Part shown: positions 12,177 to 22,574 of the stretch, in pieces | Numbering within the stretch: position 1 is the stretch's first letter | Layout: every line of letters begins with the position of its first letter | Assembly: GCA_009792885.1 (NCBI GenBank) | Contig: WMCF01000121.1 | Location: forward strand, 939,262-1,003,261 | Reading direction: 5' to 3' | Source of the DNA: Eremophila alpestris peregrina | Lineage: Eukaryota > Chordata > Aves > Passeriformes > Alaudidae | Length of the DNA stretch: 64,000 nucleotides | Made by a program: the position numbers and the translations under genes | The notes under the pieces: model-generated | The model's input: only the letters and a program-made list of their open reading frames with translations | Told to the model about the DNA's origin: nothing | The model's database searches: none

Positions 12177-14929
12177 GTCAAGGTTCTACTGATTATGATG
12201 TCCATATATTTGATGCTTCACAAGTTCTATAGAGAAAACCATCTGAACCTTCACTGAAGACAATTTTCAATTCAGAACCATAAATTATTATAAAATTTTA
12301 ATAATTTGAGACCCTAAGGAATCCTGAATTGAGTGTATTACATTACTTTTGAGGAACAATCATGGAGTCTGGAATAGACATTCTTACTCTTTATTTAGGC
12401 TAATGCTTTAACAAGGTATCAGTGGTTCTGTGACTCAACAATCAAACTCAGGTCCATTGATTTGATTCCAGGGCATGCTGGCAAGCTAATGTAATCATTT
12501 TAACCAACCATCTTCAATTTATGCTAATAGTGTCTTAGCTCTGTCCTGTCTAAGTCTTTCCAAAGAGCTTTCACTCTTGTGGTTATGTCCTAAGGTTTTC
12601 TGTTTTGTCAAGGAACAGGATCTGCACACTTATTGTACAGATTCTGCATTGGGTATGAGTGGGTATGAGCTTCAGCATATCACTCTTACAGCTCAGACTG
12701 AAATGAGGCACATTATGTTGTTTACTTCTCAAGAAAACTATATACAGGAAAACTTGTCTGTATTAAATAAGAAATTTAATACTTTGAGTAATTTGTCTTT
12801 ATTGTAGAAATGTCAAGACCAAAAATTAATTATCTTCCAAAGAATCCTTCTCTCAAAATGTTCCATATAATTATTCTTGTTCCCCTGGTATCTGCTGCCA
12901 CAGCAGCCTTTGGCATACAAAAGACAGGATCACCGGGAGTTCAGAAATACAAGAGAAAGGGTTGTTCATAGCACCAGAGGCAGTACCCTCATGTGAACAC
13001 CATGCCCTAACACAATGCACGTTTTTTGATTGGAAACCAGTCTCCAGGCAAGTGGAAAGCATATATGCAGCTGGCACAGGGGAAGCATCAAAAGGGACAA
13101 GAGCTTAGTCCATCAGCTGGCAGCAAGAGTGGCACAAGTTTCCTGGGGCACTAGAATTCTTTTTGAATGTGCAGGATTGAAGGAGACACCAAATGAGGGA
13201 AAGTTTTGGCCTGGAACCCACTAGACATGAAAAGTAATCTGTGATGCAAATATGGTGTTGGCTTTGAGAACTAGCTCAAGGCAGCTCAATACTCCTGCTA
13301 GTGCAGCTGCTTGGGATGCCGGAATAGCTTCTGGTTTGCCAAATGATCTGTCTTAATGCTATGGATAAATGAAGTTGTCATGCCATATTCCCCTTTCTGT
13401 TTCAGCATAGCTAGCCTTTCTCTGGGCAAAGCAAAGATATCTCTGTATGTGGTGACAAGACAGGTTTAGCACTGTTAGAAATAAGGCTGAAAAATAATTT
13501 TCAAAGGAAACATAAGCCATACACTTGTATACTTACAGATTTATTTCTAACACCTGCAGACACAAGTGGTTGTAAAATTGTGACTATCAAGTAGCAGGGA
13601 GAAAAGGGTGCATTTTTTTGATCTTACATTTTGACTAGTAAGAGTGGCTTCCCCTCACTGAGAATACTGTGTGCCAGGCTTGTCTGCTTGTACTTTAAAA
13701 AGTGTAATATTTCTGTGGTTAAGAAGACTCTAGTCATTCTTTTTCTTGCAATTATTCAAACGATGACATATATCCTGAATGTAGGTGCAACTCATGTTCT
13801 TGTTAATACACTCCTCTGATTTTCTGGTCCCCTCAGCACATCCCCAACACTGCTATATGCAACACATGGCACCCCCTATACACACAAAAAGCTTTAATAG
13901 TCAGTGGTGTAAATAACCCTTTGACACAATCTAAAATTCTTTAGTTTAAGGACAGATCTAATATCTTTTTCCATTTAGGAAAGTAAGACTAACTGGACTT
14001 ATCTGTTCCTGCAAGTTTTTTCTCTCAAAAGCTTGTTACTGTATTAATATTTGTAAACACAGCTATTATATGGAGCATTATTTTTAAGCACTATATTCTT
14101 TCAACCACAATTTCTTGTGTCTTACCGATATATTTATAATCCTCCTTACAAAGAGTAAGATTTCAGATCTCACATCTTTTACTATATGATCTCACATCTT
14201 TTACATGCCATTTCAGTGCACTGTATGACCTTGTGTTGCAGAAGGTTCAGGTCCTTCATATGGCTTTATTTTCTGTGGGCAGTCTGGGCAGCATGACAAG
14301 AGTGCAAAGAGATGTGTAATATGAATGTTATCCATTCTGAGAAGGTTTTTGCTTAAGTATGTGACCTGCCTGTATTAGGTGCTGGTTTTTCTCCCTTAGG
14401 ATTTTTTCAAATAATCAGGAAGGCTTTTTTTTGTAATCAGAGAGAAAGTTAAACTTAATGCTTGTCTAGGATCACTCCTGTGTTACTGTTACAAATCAGT
14501 TAAGCACAGAAGACCAAAGGAAACACAGGCTCTATGAGCATATCAGATTGAATGCAGAAAGGTTCAAAAAACATAATTGAAAACAAATGAGGTTAGATGT
14601 TTTTGCCAAAAGAAGGTGGCATTTTTTTATTTAATAGCAAAAGTGGCAAAGAGAAAGAAAGAGAAAGGAAAGAAATAGAGGTGTGCAGGGGGGAGGGTTG
14701 TGGGGACAGGGAGAGAATGACAGGGGTTAGGTAGAAACATATCATGCTTTTGGGGATTCCCATGACATCTTATTGTTCCCCTCCATCTGGCCTTCTTGGT
14801 GCCGAGGGTCCCCTGAAGCCTCCCACTGCCAGCAAAAGGTACAGAATCCAACAGAATAATACACATTTGGATCAGATGGGAACACCCAGGTGTCTCCTTT
14901 GGGGAGGGCAGGTTTGCCACTTGTTGGGA
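12177..14929. other. Non-genic DNA between solo LTR and CpG island
   Basis: No gene that I can support. Several 60-76 codon frames exist on both strands but lack recognisable domains and splice context. GC content begins to rise at about 14640. Confidence 0.55.
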
Positions 14930-15340
14930 TTCGTGTTTGCCGGGGCGTCCCGCTTCCCCCCGTGCCTCCGGGGCGCGGCCGCACCGAGGGAGCGGCGGGC
15001 GGCGGGAGCGGGCGGGCCCAGAGCGGCAGAGCTGGCGCCGGCGGCCGGGCCGGGCCAGGCTGCGCAAACCCCTGCCCTCGCTGCCTCACCGCCGGCGCGG
15101 GATGCGGGCGGCACGGGGAGAGGCGCGGGGAGAGGCGCGGGGAGCGGCGGGGCGGAGCGGGGCTTCGCCGCGGGCCGAGCGGCGGCGGCTGCCGGGGAGG
15201 GGCTGAGAAGGAGTGGCCGTGGGACAAGGGAGGCGACACGCGGGCCTCGCCCCCGGGTTCCCCCGCGCAGCCGCGGTTGGCGCCGCCGGCGCGCCCCCCC
15301 ACCTTCCCCCCGCTGCTGCAGCTGTCCATCTCGCTTTCCC
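14930..15340. promoter_or_regulatory. CpG island, probable promoter
   Basis: A sharp block of very GC-rich DNA packed with CG dinucleotides and GGGGCGG-like GC boxes, in otherwise AT-rich surroundings. Downstream on the plus strand there are inverted CCAAT boxes, GTGATTGGTT near 15450 and GCGATTGGAT near 15484. A donor-like AAG|GTACTG lies near 15672. This looks like a constitutive promoter firing rightwards or in both directions. The overlapping reading frames on both strands (89-236 codons) are what any GC-rich block produces, so I call none of them. The transcript it serves is unknown. Confidence 0.6.
15111..15153. repeat. Short GC-rich tandem repeat in the CpG island
   Basis: About three copies of a 14-base GGGGAGAGGCGCGG-type unit, the last degenerate. 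It explains the Gly-Glu-Ala-Arg repetition in the frames read across it. Confidence 0.8.
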
Positions 15341-16900
15341 CACCCCAAAACCCTCTGTCCATCACCCCAAGACAATCCCAAGCTTCCAGAGGCTTCTCCT
15401 CAGGGGAAATGGGATTGGATCTCGGACCCGGGTTCCCCCCACCGCCCGCGGTGATTGGTTATTCGTCGCTGTTCTCTGCCTCGCGATTGGATGGTTGCTT
15501 CCCGTTACAAACCCTTGCTCGGAACCGCTCCGGGCTCTCGAGGACTGGTTCCTGAACTAATTAAACAGTCCTTGTAACCCTCCTGGAGAGACTCTCCCTT
15601 AATTAAAGACGATCCATCGTGGGAAGCTGCTCCTGAGCTTGGCGGTCCCTCAGAGACCCCACCCAGCTCGAAGGTACTGCGGTGCTGTTGCTTTCAGAGG
15701 CTGGGCTTGGGCCAAACTCTCGGACAGCGAACACCCGCAGCCACTGTCCCTTGCAACACTGTGGATCTGTTGCATCATTTGCACTGCTCTGGTGCAGGGT
15801 CTGGGGACCCCTTTGAGGGGGCTGGCCTTTGATGGGCTCTGACACCCACTCCGCTCTCCTTCACATGGATGTGGCTTTTGCTGGGGTGAAGGGGCCTCAC
15901 AGCTGAGCTGGTCTGCACAGCAGAGATGGGTGTGAACTGCCTGGGACCAGAGACTTTTCCACCACACACCCAAAAACCTCTCCTTCTCCCCACCACCTTT
16001 GGTGTGAGGGTTTGTGTGAGCCTGGCAGCTGCTTGCCCTGGGGTGTGGTCTCCATCCCAAAGGTGCTAAGCTCGATCCAGGGCCTGAAGTCATAGTACCA
16101 GGGTGTGGTAGTCTTCTCTGCAGCTTTTACATAGTTTTGCTACAACAGGCAAAAGTCCTTGAAGTTGTTTAAGCCGTAATTATAACATTTTGTCTCCTAC
16201 TGTTACAGGCCTTCAATTAAGTGTGAGAATTTTTCCCTGGGCTACTGAGGCAATGGAAGATCCTCCAGCTGACTGACTTGACTGCTTTGGAATTAAGATC
16301 CTACAGTAATCTGAGGCAAATAAATTTAGTACCATTTTAGACAAAAACAGTGTCAAACTTGGACAGCTCTGTGGTGCAGGCAAAATGGAAGCATCAGTCA
16401 AAGTTTGCAAGAGAATCCCTTTCACTGAGACATGGAGTGCAGAAAGGAACCCCTTGCTACTTAGACTCCTCCTCAGAGAGGAGTCAAGGCATATTTCAAC
16501 CCAATTTTAGCCTCAGACATGGCCAATGGTTTATGCCTAAATGACCATACAGCTGTAGTACAACACTTGTACTGTTTTGTCCAAAAGAATTAAGGATGAG
16601 AAACCCTGTAGTTATATATATATATACATTTCTCTAATACTTTCAAAATTATTAAAATAATGCTAGCGATTATACAAAAAAAACTCCTCTCAGAATTGCT
16701 AACCACACAGGATAGGTACCTACAAGTTCTACTAAAGGGCACTATTTTTAAAGCACTTCCGAAACATGGTTAAAACACTAAGGCTAGCAAAAATAAAATT
16801 ACTGAGAAGATACTGATGTTATTCACACATACCAACTATGATGGACAAATCTATTTGAAGTTCTCACTGTGAAAAGCGGGACTGTGGTTTAAAGCATGAA
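15341..16900. other. CpG-island shore and non-genic DNA
   Basis: Moderately GC-rich to about 16080, then AT-rich. It contains the CCAAT boxes noted with the CpG island. The frame at 15650-16093 on the minus strand has no recognised domain. No gene is supported. Confidence 0.5.
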
Positions 16901-16906
16901 GTAATT
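16901..16906. repeat. ERV1 target-site duplication, left copy
   Basis: GTAATT directly precedes the TG of the ERV1 LTR and is repeated exactly at 25464-25469. The exact 6-bp duplication fixes both element ends and is the usual size for class II (alpha/beta-like) retroviruses. Confidence 0.93.
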
Positions 16907-17500
16907 TGTAGAGTTGCAGGTGTTCGGCCTGCACAGCCTTCCGGCCTGTCGCAGACCCCGGCTAGCTGACCTAGCAGCTCTACCCGGCGAGGGTTCTCTG
17001 TGGGCCACGAAGCCACGAGGCTACACTCTACTGCGGTCGCTCCCAAAAAAGAGAGGGGACTCTCCAGAGGGGCTGCAGGGAAGTTTATTGACCCAGAGCC
17101 AGCTCCAGAGAGCCCCGAGCTCTGGTGTGCAAGGGATTAAATACAACATACATCAACCAATCAGCAACCGGTAACAAGGGACAACCCATAACAAAATCAC
17201 CAATAGGGAAGATTTGGGGAGGGACAAGGGAGCGGTTAGGGATCCCAGGCCTATCACTTTTCCAGCCAGCTGGAAGGTTCTAGGGCTTTGGGTGTGGCTG
17301 GGGGTGACAGACACTTCGACCGAGGGAGGAGTGTTTGATGGACAAGAGGCTTCAGCACATGTCTGGGAGGGGACAGGCACGTGTGTGGGAGGGGGCTGGT
17401 GAATGACAGGAGAGGAGGCACATGCAAAGGTAACAAACAACGCGTGAGGGGTAAGAACAAAACCAACAACTGCATAGGGGCACAAACACACACCCCAATA
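16907..17500 (-). repeat. ERV1 3' LTR
   Basis: 594 bp, same length as the 5' LTR and about 97% identical. In element orientation it starts TATTGGGG where the 5' LTR has TGTTGGGG, so the terminal TG has mutated to TA. It ends CTCTACA. AATAAA lies at 17084-17089 on the minus strand. Confidence 0.93.
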
Positions 17501-17514
17501 TCTCCCCGTTTTTT
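17501..17514 (-). other. ERV1 polypurine tract
   Basis: On the minus strand AAAAAACGGGGAGA directly abuts the 3' LTR. This is the place and composition expected for the plus-strand DNA primer, with one pyrimidine in the run. Confidence 0.85.
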
Positions 17515-17532
17515 AACTTATAAAAAAGAAAA

Positions 17533-18914
17533 TCAAGGGTAATAGGTGTTGTAACTTGGGGGAGGTGGGAGTGCATTGAACCAAGAGCCAGGCTCTAGAT
17601 CCCCTTCCGTGGGCGCAAGGTCTTCCATTTCAATCTCCACGGGCGCCTCGGCTCTGTTGACGGTGGTGGTAGAAAAAGCCCTTATAATCAGTCTTTTAAC
17701 AATTGCAAATCCAATGGAAATAACAACCAAAATAATAACCAACATGATCAGAAACTTAATCAGACTTCGGGCCCATCCTTCCAATCCCCATCCTTGAAAT
17801 AGTCCATCAAGCCAGTTCTTTCCTTCCTCTTGGATGTTGTTCATCATGGTCTTTATTTCCTGGATGGTCTGCCGGATCTGAGGAGTTTGAGTTTTAAGAT
17901 CGAAACAGCAAAGTCCTTCGAACTCCTTGCAGCCATGGTGGTGTAGCAGGAGAAGGTAGTCAATTGCTGCCCGGTTTTGAAGGGTAGCATGCCTAGTCGT
18001 CTCTTCCTCTGCTAGGAGGTCTGCTAGGGCGGTTGATGTAAGATTGGCTTGCCGAAACACCCAACACTCCAATTTTCCCAATTCGTCCATCGAGTGCACC
18101 ATATCAGCCCAAGGAAAAAATATAGCAAGGGCAATTGATTTAGAGCGTCGCCAATGGGGGTAACATTATAGTCGCAGTTCAGATCGAATGGGTTTGTGTC
18201 TCTTTTTGGTCTCGAATTGGCACTCGATGGGGATTTGTCATTCTCCCAATTGATCAAATTTTGCTTGGGAGGTGCCAGCAAGCTCAACCGCCCCAAGGTG
18301 CAGGGTCCTCCTTGCAACAGGAAGGGGATGCCGTTCCACGCCATTTTCCCACAGATTAAAAACACGCCACGGGGAAGTTGGTAGGATCGGTGATCAGCGG
18401 TGGCAGGTTCGGGGAGGTGAATCAAGGTCTTGCACCAATTTATGGCGGAATAATTATCATGGCCTTCTATGGAATATGAAATTGCATAGGGGGGGCGAAC
18501 CCTATCAAACTGGATACAAATATCTGCGGGATAGGAGTTTAACAAATGCATTTCTTGGGGGGATTTTTCTAAGGGGTTTAGTTTCATGATCCAATCAAGG
18601 TAATCACGGGAATCTCCGCCATATTCGTTCAGACGAGGGGGAGATCTCAGGGGTTGCCGCAGGACAATTCGGAACGGTGGGGTATTAGGAAGGGCAAATT
18701 CCTCTCGGCGGAACGGGATCCCGACCAGGCAACTTAAAAAGGGGTCAGAAGGGGAATGGGTCGAAAGGCAAAAGTCACTTTGATTGTGGACCCGGGCCAG
18801 CGTTTTCCAGATGTTTTCTACTGGTTGTGGCACCAACCATGGCTGCACGTAGATTGCCATCCAGGCCAGGATTCCGAGAGGAAGCGGCTTCGGGGTGACT
18901 GGAAGGTGGACCAT
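17533..18914 (-). pseudogene. ERV1 env, broken by a frameshift
   Basis: Remnant envelope glycoprotein gene. The ATG at 18914 is one base after a strong splice acceptor and is followed by a hydrophobic leader (LPLGILAWMAIYVQPWLV). The surface subunit runs to an R-P-K-R furin-type site at about 18200. The transmembrane subunit lies in another frame (18102-17533). It has an immunosuppressive-domain-like LQNRAAIDYLLL stretch, a CX6CC motif at 17905-17931 and a membrane span near LIMLVIILVVISIGFAIV. The tail of about 50 residues ends in a proline run with PPSY. A net one-base loss at or near the six-T run 18115-18120 separates the two frames, so no full Env can be made. CX6CC indicates the gamma/alpha-type, disulphide-linked Env. 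The frame follows a pol stop by about 30 bases, without overlap. Confidence 0.9.
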
Positions 18915-18915
18915 T

Positions 18916-18950
18916 CTAGAAATAAAATACAAAAAAAAGGTAAATCATAT
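18916..18950 (-). promoter_or_regulatory. ERV1 env splice acceptor
   Basis: On the minus strand a long T-rich tract leads to ATTTCTAG, with the AG at 18917-18916. The env ATG begins one base later. The tract is uninterrupted by other AGs, which is a textbook 3' splice site for the spliced env message. Confidence 0.8.
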
Positions 18951-20132
18951 AGAATTTGTCCTCCTCCGCCTCCTCCTCCATTGCGCTGCCGCCACCTGAG
19001 GAACATTCGTGGACTTGCTGGTGGCCTTGGGAAGGTAGGGCCTCACTAAACGGGATGGAACCCACTTCAAGCCTGAGGGGGTAGACACACAGGAGTATCC
19101 CCTCCCCCAGGCTATCATACCATGAGGTCCCGATACCTCCCCCGTCTCAGGGTCCTTGACAAGAACGGGCGGCCGAGCCTTCAGCTGCACCTGGGAATGA
19201 TCTGAAAAATGTCAAAGGATCGGGGGGTTGAGGCATTCAAAACTGCAATTTAAAAAGTTTAAGGTGAACAAGGCTTTTGAGAGGCGCACATTTGGGGGCT
19301 CCACCTTAGTAGTCTCTCTCTGATGCTCAAGGGTCTTCTTGAGACTTTGGTGGGCCCTCTCCACCAGGGCTTGGCCAGATGGGGAATAGGGGATGCCGGT
19401 CTTGTGCTCTATTCCACACTTCTGCAGGAAGTTCCGGACCTCCCTGGAAGTGTACGCTGGGCCATTATCTGTTTTGAAAAGTTTTGGGATGCCCAGAGTG
19501 GAGAAAGCTTGGATGAGGTGTTTCTCCACATCCGCAGCCCTCTCACCTGTGTGCGCGGAGGCGTAGATAGCCCCAGAGAAGGTGTCTACAGAAACGTGGA
19601 CGTATTTGAACCTCCCAAAGGAGGGGATGTGCGTTACGTCCATCTGCCACACCTCGCAGGCTTTCAAGCCTCTGGGGTTGGTCCCTAGAGCCATGGATGG
19701 AAGGTCTTGGGTGGAATACGAAGGGCATGTCGCCACAATGGCTCTGGCTTGGTCTCTGGTAAGCTTAAACTGCCTCACCAGGCCAGGCGCATTCTGATGG
19801 AAGAGTTGATGACTGATCCGAGCCTGTTCAAAAATGCTCGGGAGAGGGGCTAGTTCCACTGATGCTGCAGCCAGGGCATCGGCTCGCCGATTGCCCTCAG
19901 CTAAGAATCCAGGCAGGTCAGTGTGAGATCTTACATGTATCACATAATAAGGATGCTCTCGGTGGGAAACTGTTTTAACAAGTTTCGAGAGCAGCTCGAA
20001 AAGTCTCTGATTCGATACTTGTTGCAGCACTGCGTTCTCTGCCCTAGATACTACACCTGCTACATAAGCAGAGTCTGTAACCAAATTGAAAGGTTCTGGG
20101 AATCTCTCAAATGCCCTGACGACGGCATCTAA
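18945..20132 (-). pseudogene. ERV1 pol 3' part: RNase H end and integrase
   Basis: Continues the pol frame after the amber stop at 20133-20135. It shows the RNase H LVTDSAYV aspartate and the C-terminal HTD...GNRRADALA block, then integrase. The integrase zinc-binding domain has H-x3-H at about 19810 but its Cys pair reads CPSY, so the last zinc ligand is tyrosine. The catalytic core keeps D (WQMDVTH), D (KTDNGPAY) and E (GQALVERAH), with D-x35-E spacing. A TGA at 19212-19214 cuts off the C-terminal SH3-like domain, which resumes in the same frame at about 19205 and ends at 18945. This is a non-functional remnant of the RNA-degrading and DNA-inserting enzymes. Confidence 0.9.
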
Positions 20133-21998
20133 CTAAGCAACTTGTGGCGATCCCTCAACCACCTTAATATCAGCTTCCCACTGCTGAGTTTGGGGGTTCC
20201 TCCAAGTCACAACAGACTTGTGGGAAGCCCCAGACGCGTCAGTAAAAACAGTCAAGGCATCTAGAGGTTCAGGACTCAGGACCTTCTTCAAGGATAATTT
20301 GAAGGGCATTTCCGAATTGAAAATTTTATGGGCTGGCCGAGTCAGTTTAATTTTACCTGTGTAGCTGTCTAGGGCGAACTGCAGTGACTCATTCTCACCC
20401 ATCAGAGATTCGAGCTTTTCTTTGGTTATTTGGCCCGATCTCAATTGTACAGGTATGTGAATACATGCGAAATCTTCTCCAGCCAACTCTCTGATCCGAA
20501 GGCGTCCCTTATGGATCAACTCAGCCACCAACTCCTGTGGCGTAGTCATTCTTTTGGATCGGTGATTGTGAAGAAAGACCCACTCTATGATTAAGAGAGG
20601 ACCTCCTGTCGCACGATCCTTCCCTTTCTTAGGGACCTCCCTCCATTGGTAAATCATACCATGGAGGTGTGGCAATTTTCCGAGGATGATGAAATTGAAA
20701 GGCAGGTCTGGATGGCATCGGTGAGCCTGCCTCTCAGCCATTTTCCGAGAGATCTTTTCCAGCGCATCCTTCACCTCCGGGGTGAGTTTCCTTGGTGCTT
20801 TAGGGTTCTCAGACCCCTTAAGCAGCTCAAAAAGTGGCTCTAGGTCTGCGTTAGTCAGACCTAGCCAAGGTCTCACCCAGTTCAAGGCGCCACACAGTTT
20901 CTGGACATCATTTAGAGTGCTAATTGACATTTGTACATCCAATTTTTGCGGAACAATGGTCCGCTCTGTAATTTTGAGACCCAGGTACTTCCAGGGCGGC
21001 ATCCGCTGAATCTTATCTTCACGGAGCTCAAACCCTGCAGAAATCAGCGCACTGGCTGTCTGGTCAAGTACCCTGGAGAGTCTGTCTTCGTCGGGGGCAC
21101 CAACCAGGATGTCATCCATGTAGTGATACAGGATGACCTCTTCCCCCCAGGACTTATGCACTGGAGCCAGGAAGGAAGCCACATACCTCTGGCAGATGGC
21201 TGGAGAACATTTCATCCCCTGAGGGAGGACTGTCCAGTGGTAGTGGGTTCCTGGGAATCCACGATTCCGGTTTGGAACCGTGAAGGCAAAACGTGGGGCA
21301 TCATCGGGATGAAGGGGAATTTGAAAAAAGCAATCCTTTATGTCTAAAATGGCCAATTTCCAATTTGCGGGGATCATGGTTGGGGAAGGCATCCCAGGTT
21401 GGGGAGAGCCCATATCTTCAATTTTTTCATTGATCTCTTGGAGATCGTGGAGAAACCGCCACTCATTCTTTCCTGGTTTTTTCAGAACAAAAACTGGGGC
21501 ATTCCAAGGAGAATCGCGCTCCTGGATGTGCCCTGCGGTTAACTTCTTCTCCACGAGCTCCTCAAGCGCCTTTAATTTTTGTTTACTGAGCGGCCACTGA
21601 TCTACCCACACTGGTTCATCAGATGTCCATCTCAGTTTGTAGGTAGGGCGCTTTTCAGTGGCTGCCGCCCTAAAAACCTGAGGGGCCTCTGGGATGTCAA
21701 TTTTGGCCCCCCATTGGGCTAGCAGGTCTCTCCCCCACAAGGGTTCCTTGTAGTCTAAAACGAATGGTCTGATGCTAGCCAATTGACCATTCGGTCCCTC
21801 GAATTTGACCATATCCTTTGATCTCTTTGCCAATTGTGTGCCCCCGACCCCCTGAATGTGTCCTGCCACGGTTTGCAATTCCCAGTGTGACGGCCATTCC
21901 CTGCTGGGAATGACTGTGACATCGGCTCCAGTATCGAGCAGTCCCTCCATCTGCTTGTATTCCCCTCCCCGGACCAAGTTGCATAGGGCCCGGGGTTT
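20133..21998 (-). pseudogene. ERV1 protease and reverse transcriptase
   Basis: A 600-residue open stretch in the same frame as the segment before it. The aspartic protease active site LLDTGADV lies at about 21940-21917, followed by the WGRDLL segment near the protease end. The reverse transcriptase has the catalytic-palm aspartate in LAILDIKDCFFQIPL, LPQGMKCSP, and YMDD at 21111-21122. Thumb and connection follow, then RNase H from VFTDAS at about 20240. Protease and polymerase share one frame, so no second (pro-pol) frameshift is needed. The segment is bounded by in-frame amber stops at 21999-22001 and 20133-20135. The second one cuts RNase H. Confidence 0.92.
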
Positions 21999-22573
21999 CT
22001 ACCTACTGATGTATTGGACGGGAGTCACCACCGGGTTCCCCCCTGCACTTGGTACCGCAATGGCCTGGGCAATGATTTGGCCCTTAACCAGAAAGGTGGG
22101 AGGGTGAATACTTCGAAGCCAGATGGTTAGGTGTTCTGGGTCTGATGTTGTTAACCCTGGGACTATCTCGATGTCCAAGGGGGTGTATTTGGTGTCTCCG
22201 AGGACAACAAACTCACTGCGCACTCTCCTCCAGGTCCCGGTGTCCTGGGTCTGGGCAGCAATGAAATGCCAATCCCCGTCCTTCAACCAGATTGAGTCGG
22301 TGAGCTGCAGGAGGAAAGGATCATAATTAGATCGGGTGGTAACTATCCTCCGGGGCACCTCAGGGTGCCTTCCTGGCTCGACCTGGGAATGTCTACCTGC
22401 CATGTTCTTGTCAAGGTCTGAGTTATTATCGTCATGTCCGGAAAAGTCGCAGTCGATGGTTTTTAACTGTTCTTCAGGCGGGGTCTCTTTCTCCCCTCTC
22501 CCTGCTGATGGTGCGGTTCCCGCCTCACTTATGTCATTGCGCAGGGAGGGGCTGCGCTCAAAATCTAGTTTTT
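21999..22573 (-). pseudogene. ERV1 pro N-terminal part, dUTPase-like
   Basis: The -1 frame relative to gag stays open from the slip site at 22574 to an amber stop at 21999-22001. The last 60 residues contain a KGQIIAQAI stretch resembling the final KG-x-x-IAQ motif of retroviral dUTPases, which betaretroviruses carry just upstream of protease. I do not see the other dUTPase motifs, so this is at best a degenerate or lost-function domain. The TAG lies about 20 codons before the protease DTGA. Confidence 0.65.
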
Positions 22574-22574
22574 T
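22539..22574 (-). promoter_or_regulatory. ERV1 gag-pro -1 ribosomal frameshift signal
   Basis: On the minus strand the gag frame ends with the slippery heptamer A AAA AAC at 22574-22568, followed at once by the gag stop TAG (22567-22565). Ten bases after the heptamer a stem GCGCAG/CTGCGC with a 7-base loop can form (22557-22539). The pro frame opened by a -1 slip is continuous from here. This heptamer is used at betaretroviral gag-pro junctions. Confidence 0.88.

Noticed and set aside
14742..15560. Several overlapping long frames (up to 236 codons) on both strands
   Set aside because: All lie in the CpG island, where stop codons are rare by composition. They are Arg/Gly/Pro/Ala-rich, mutually overlapping, and have no domain.
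21999..22001. Amber codon before protease as a programmed read-through site
   Set aside because: The frameshift at the gag end already supplies pro-pol. The element has other random stops, and there is no supporting evidence for read-through.
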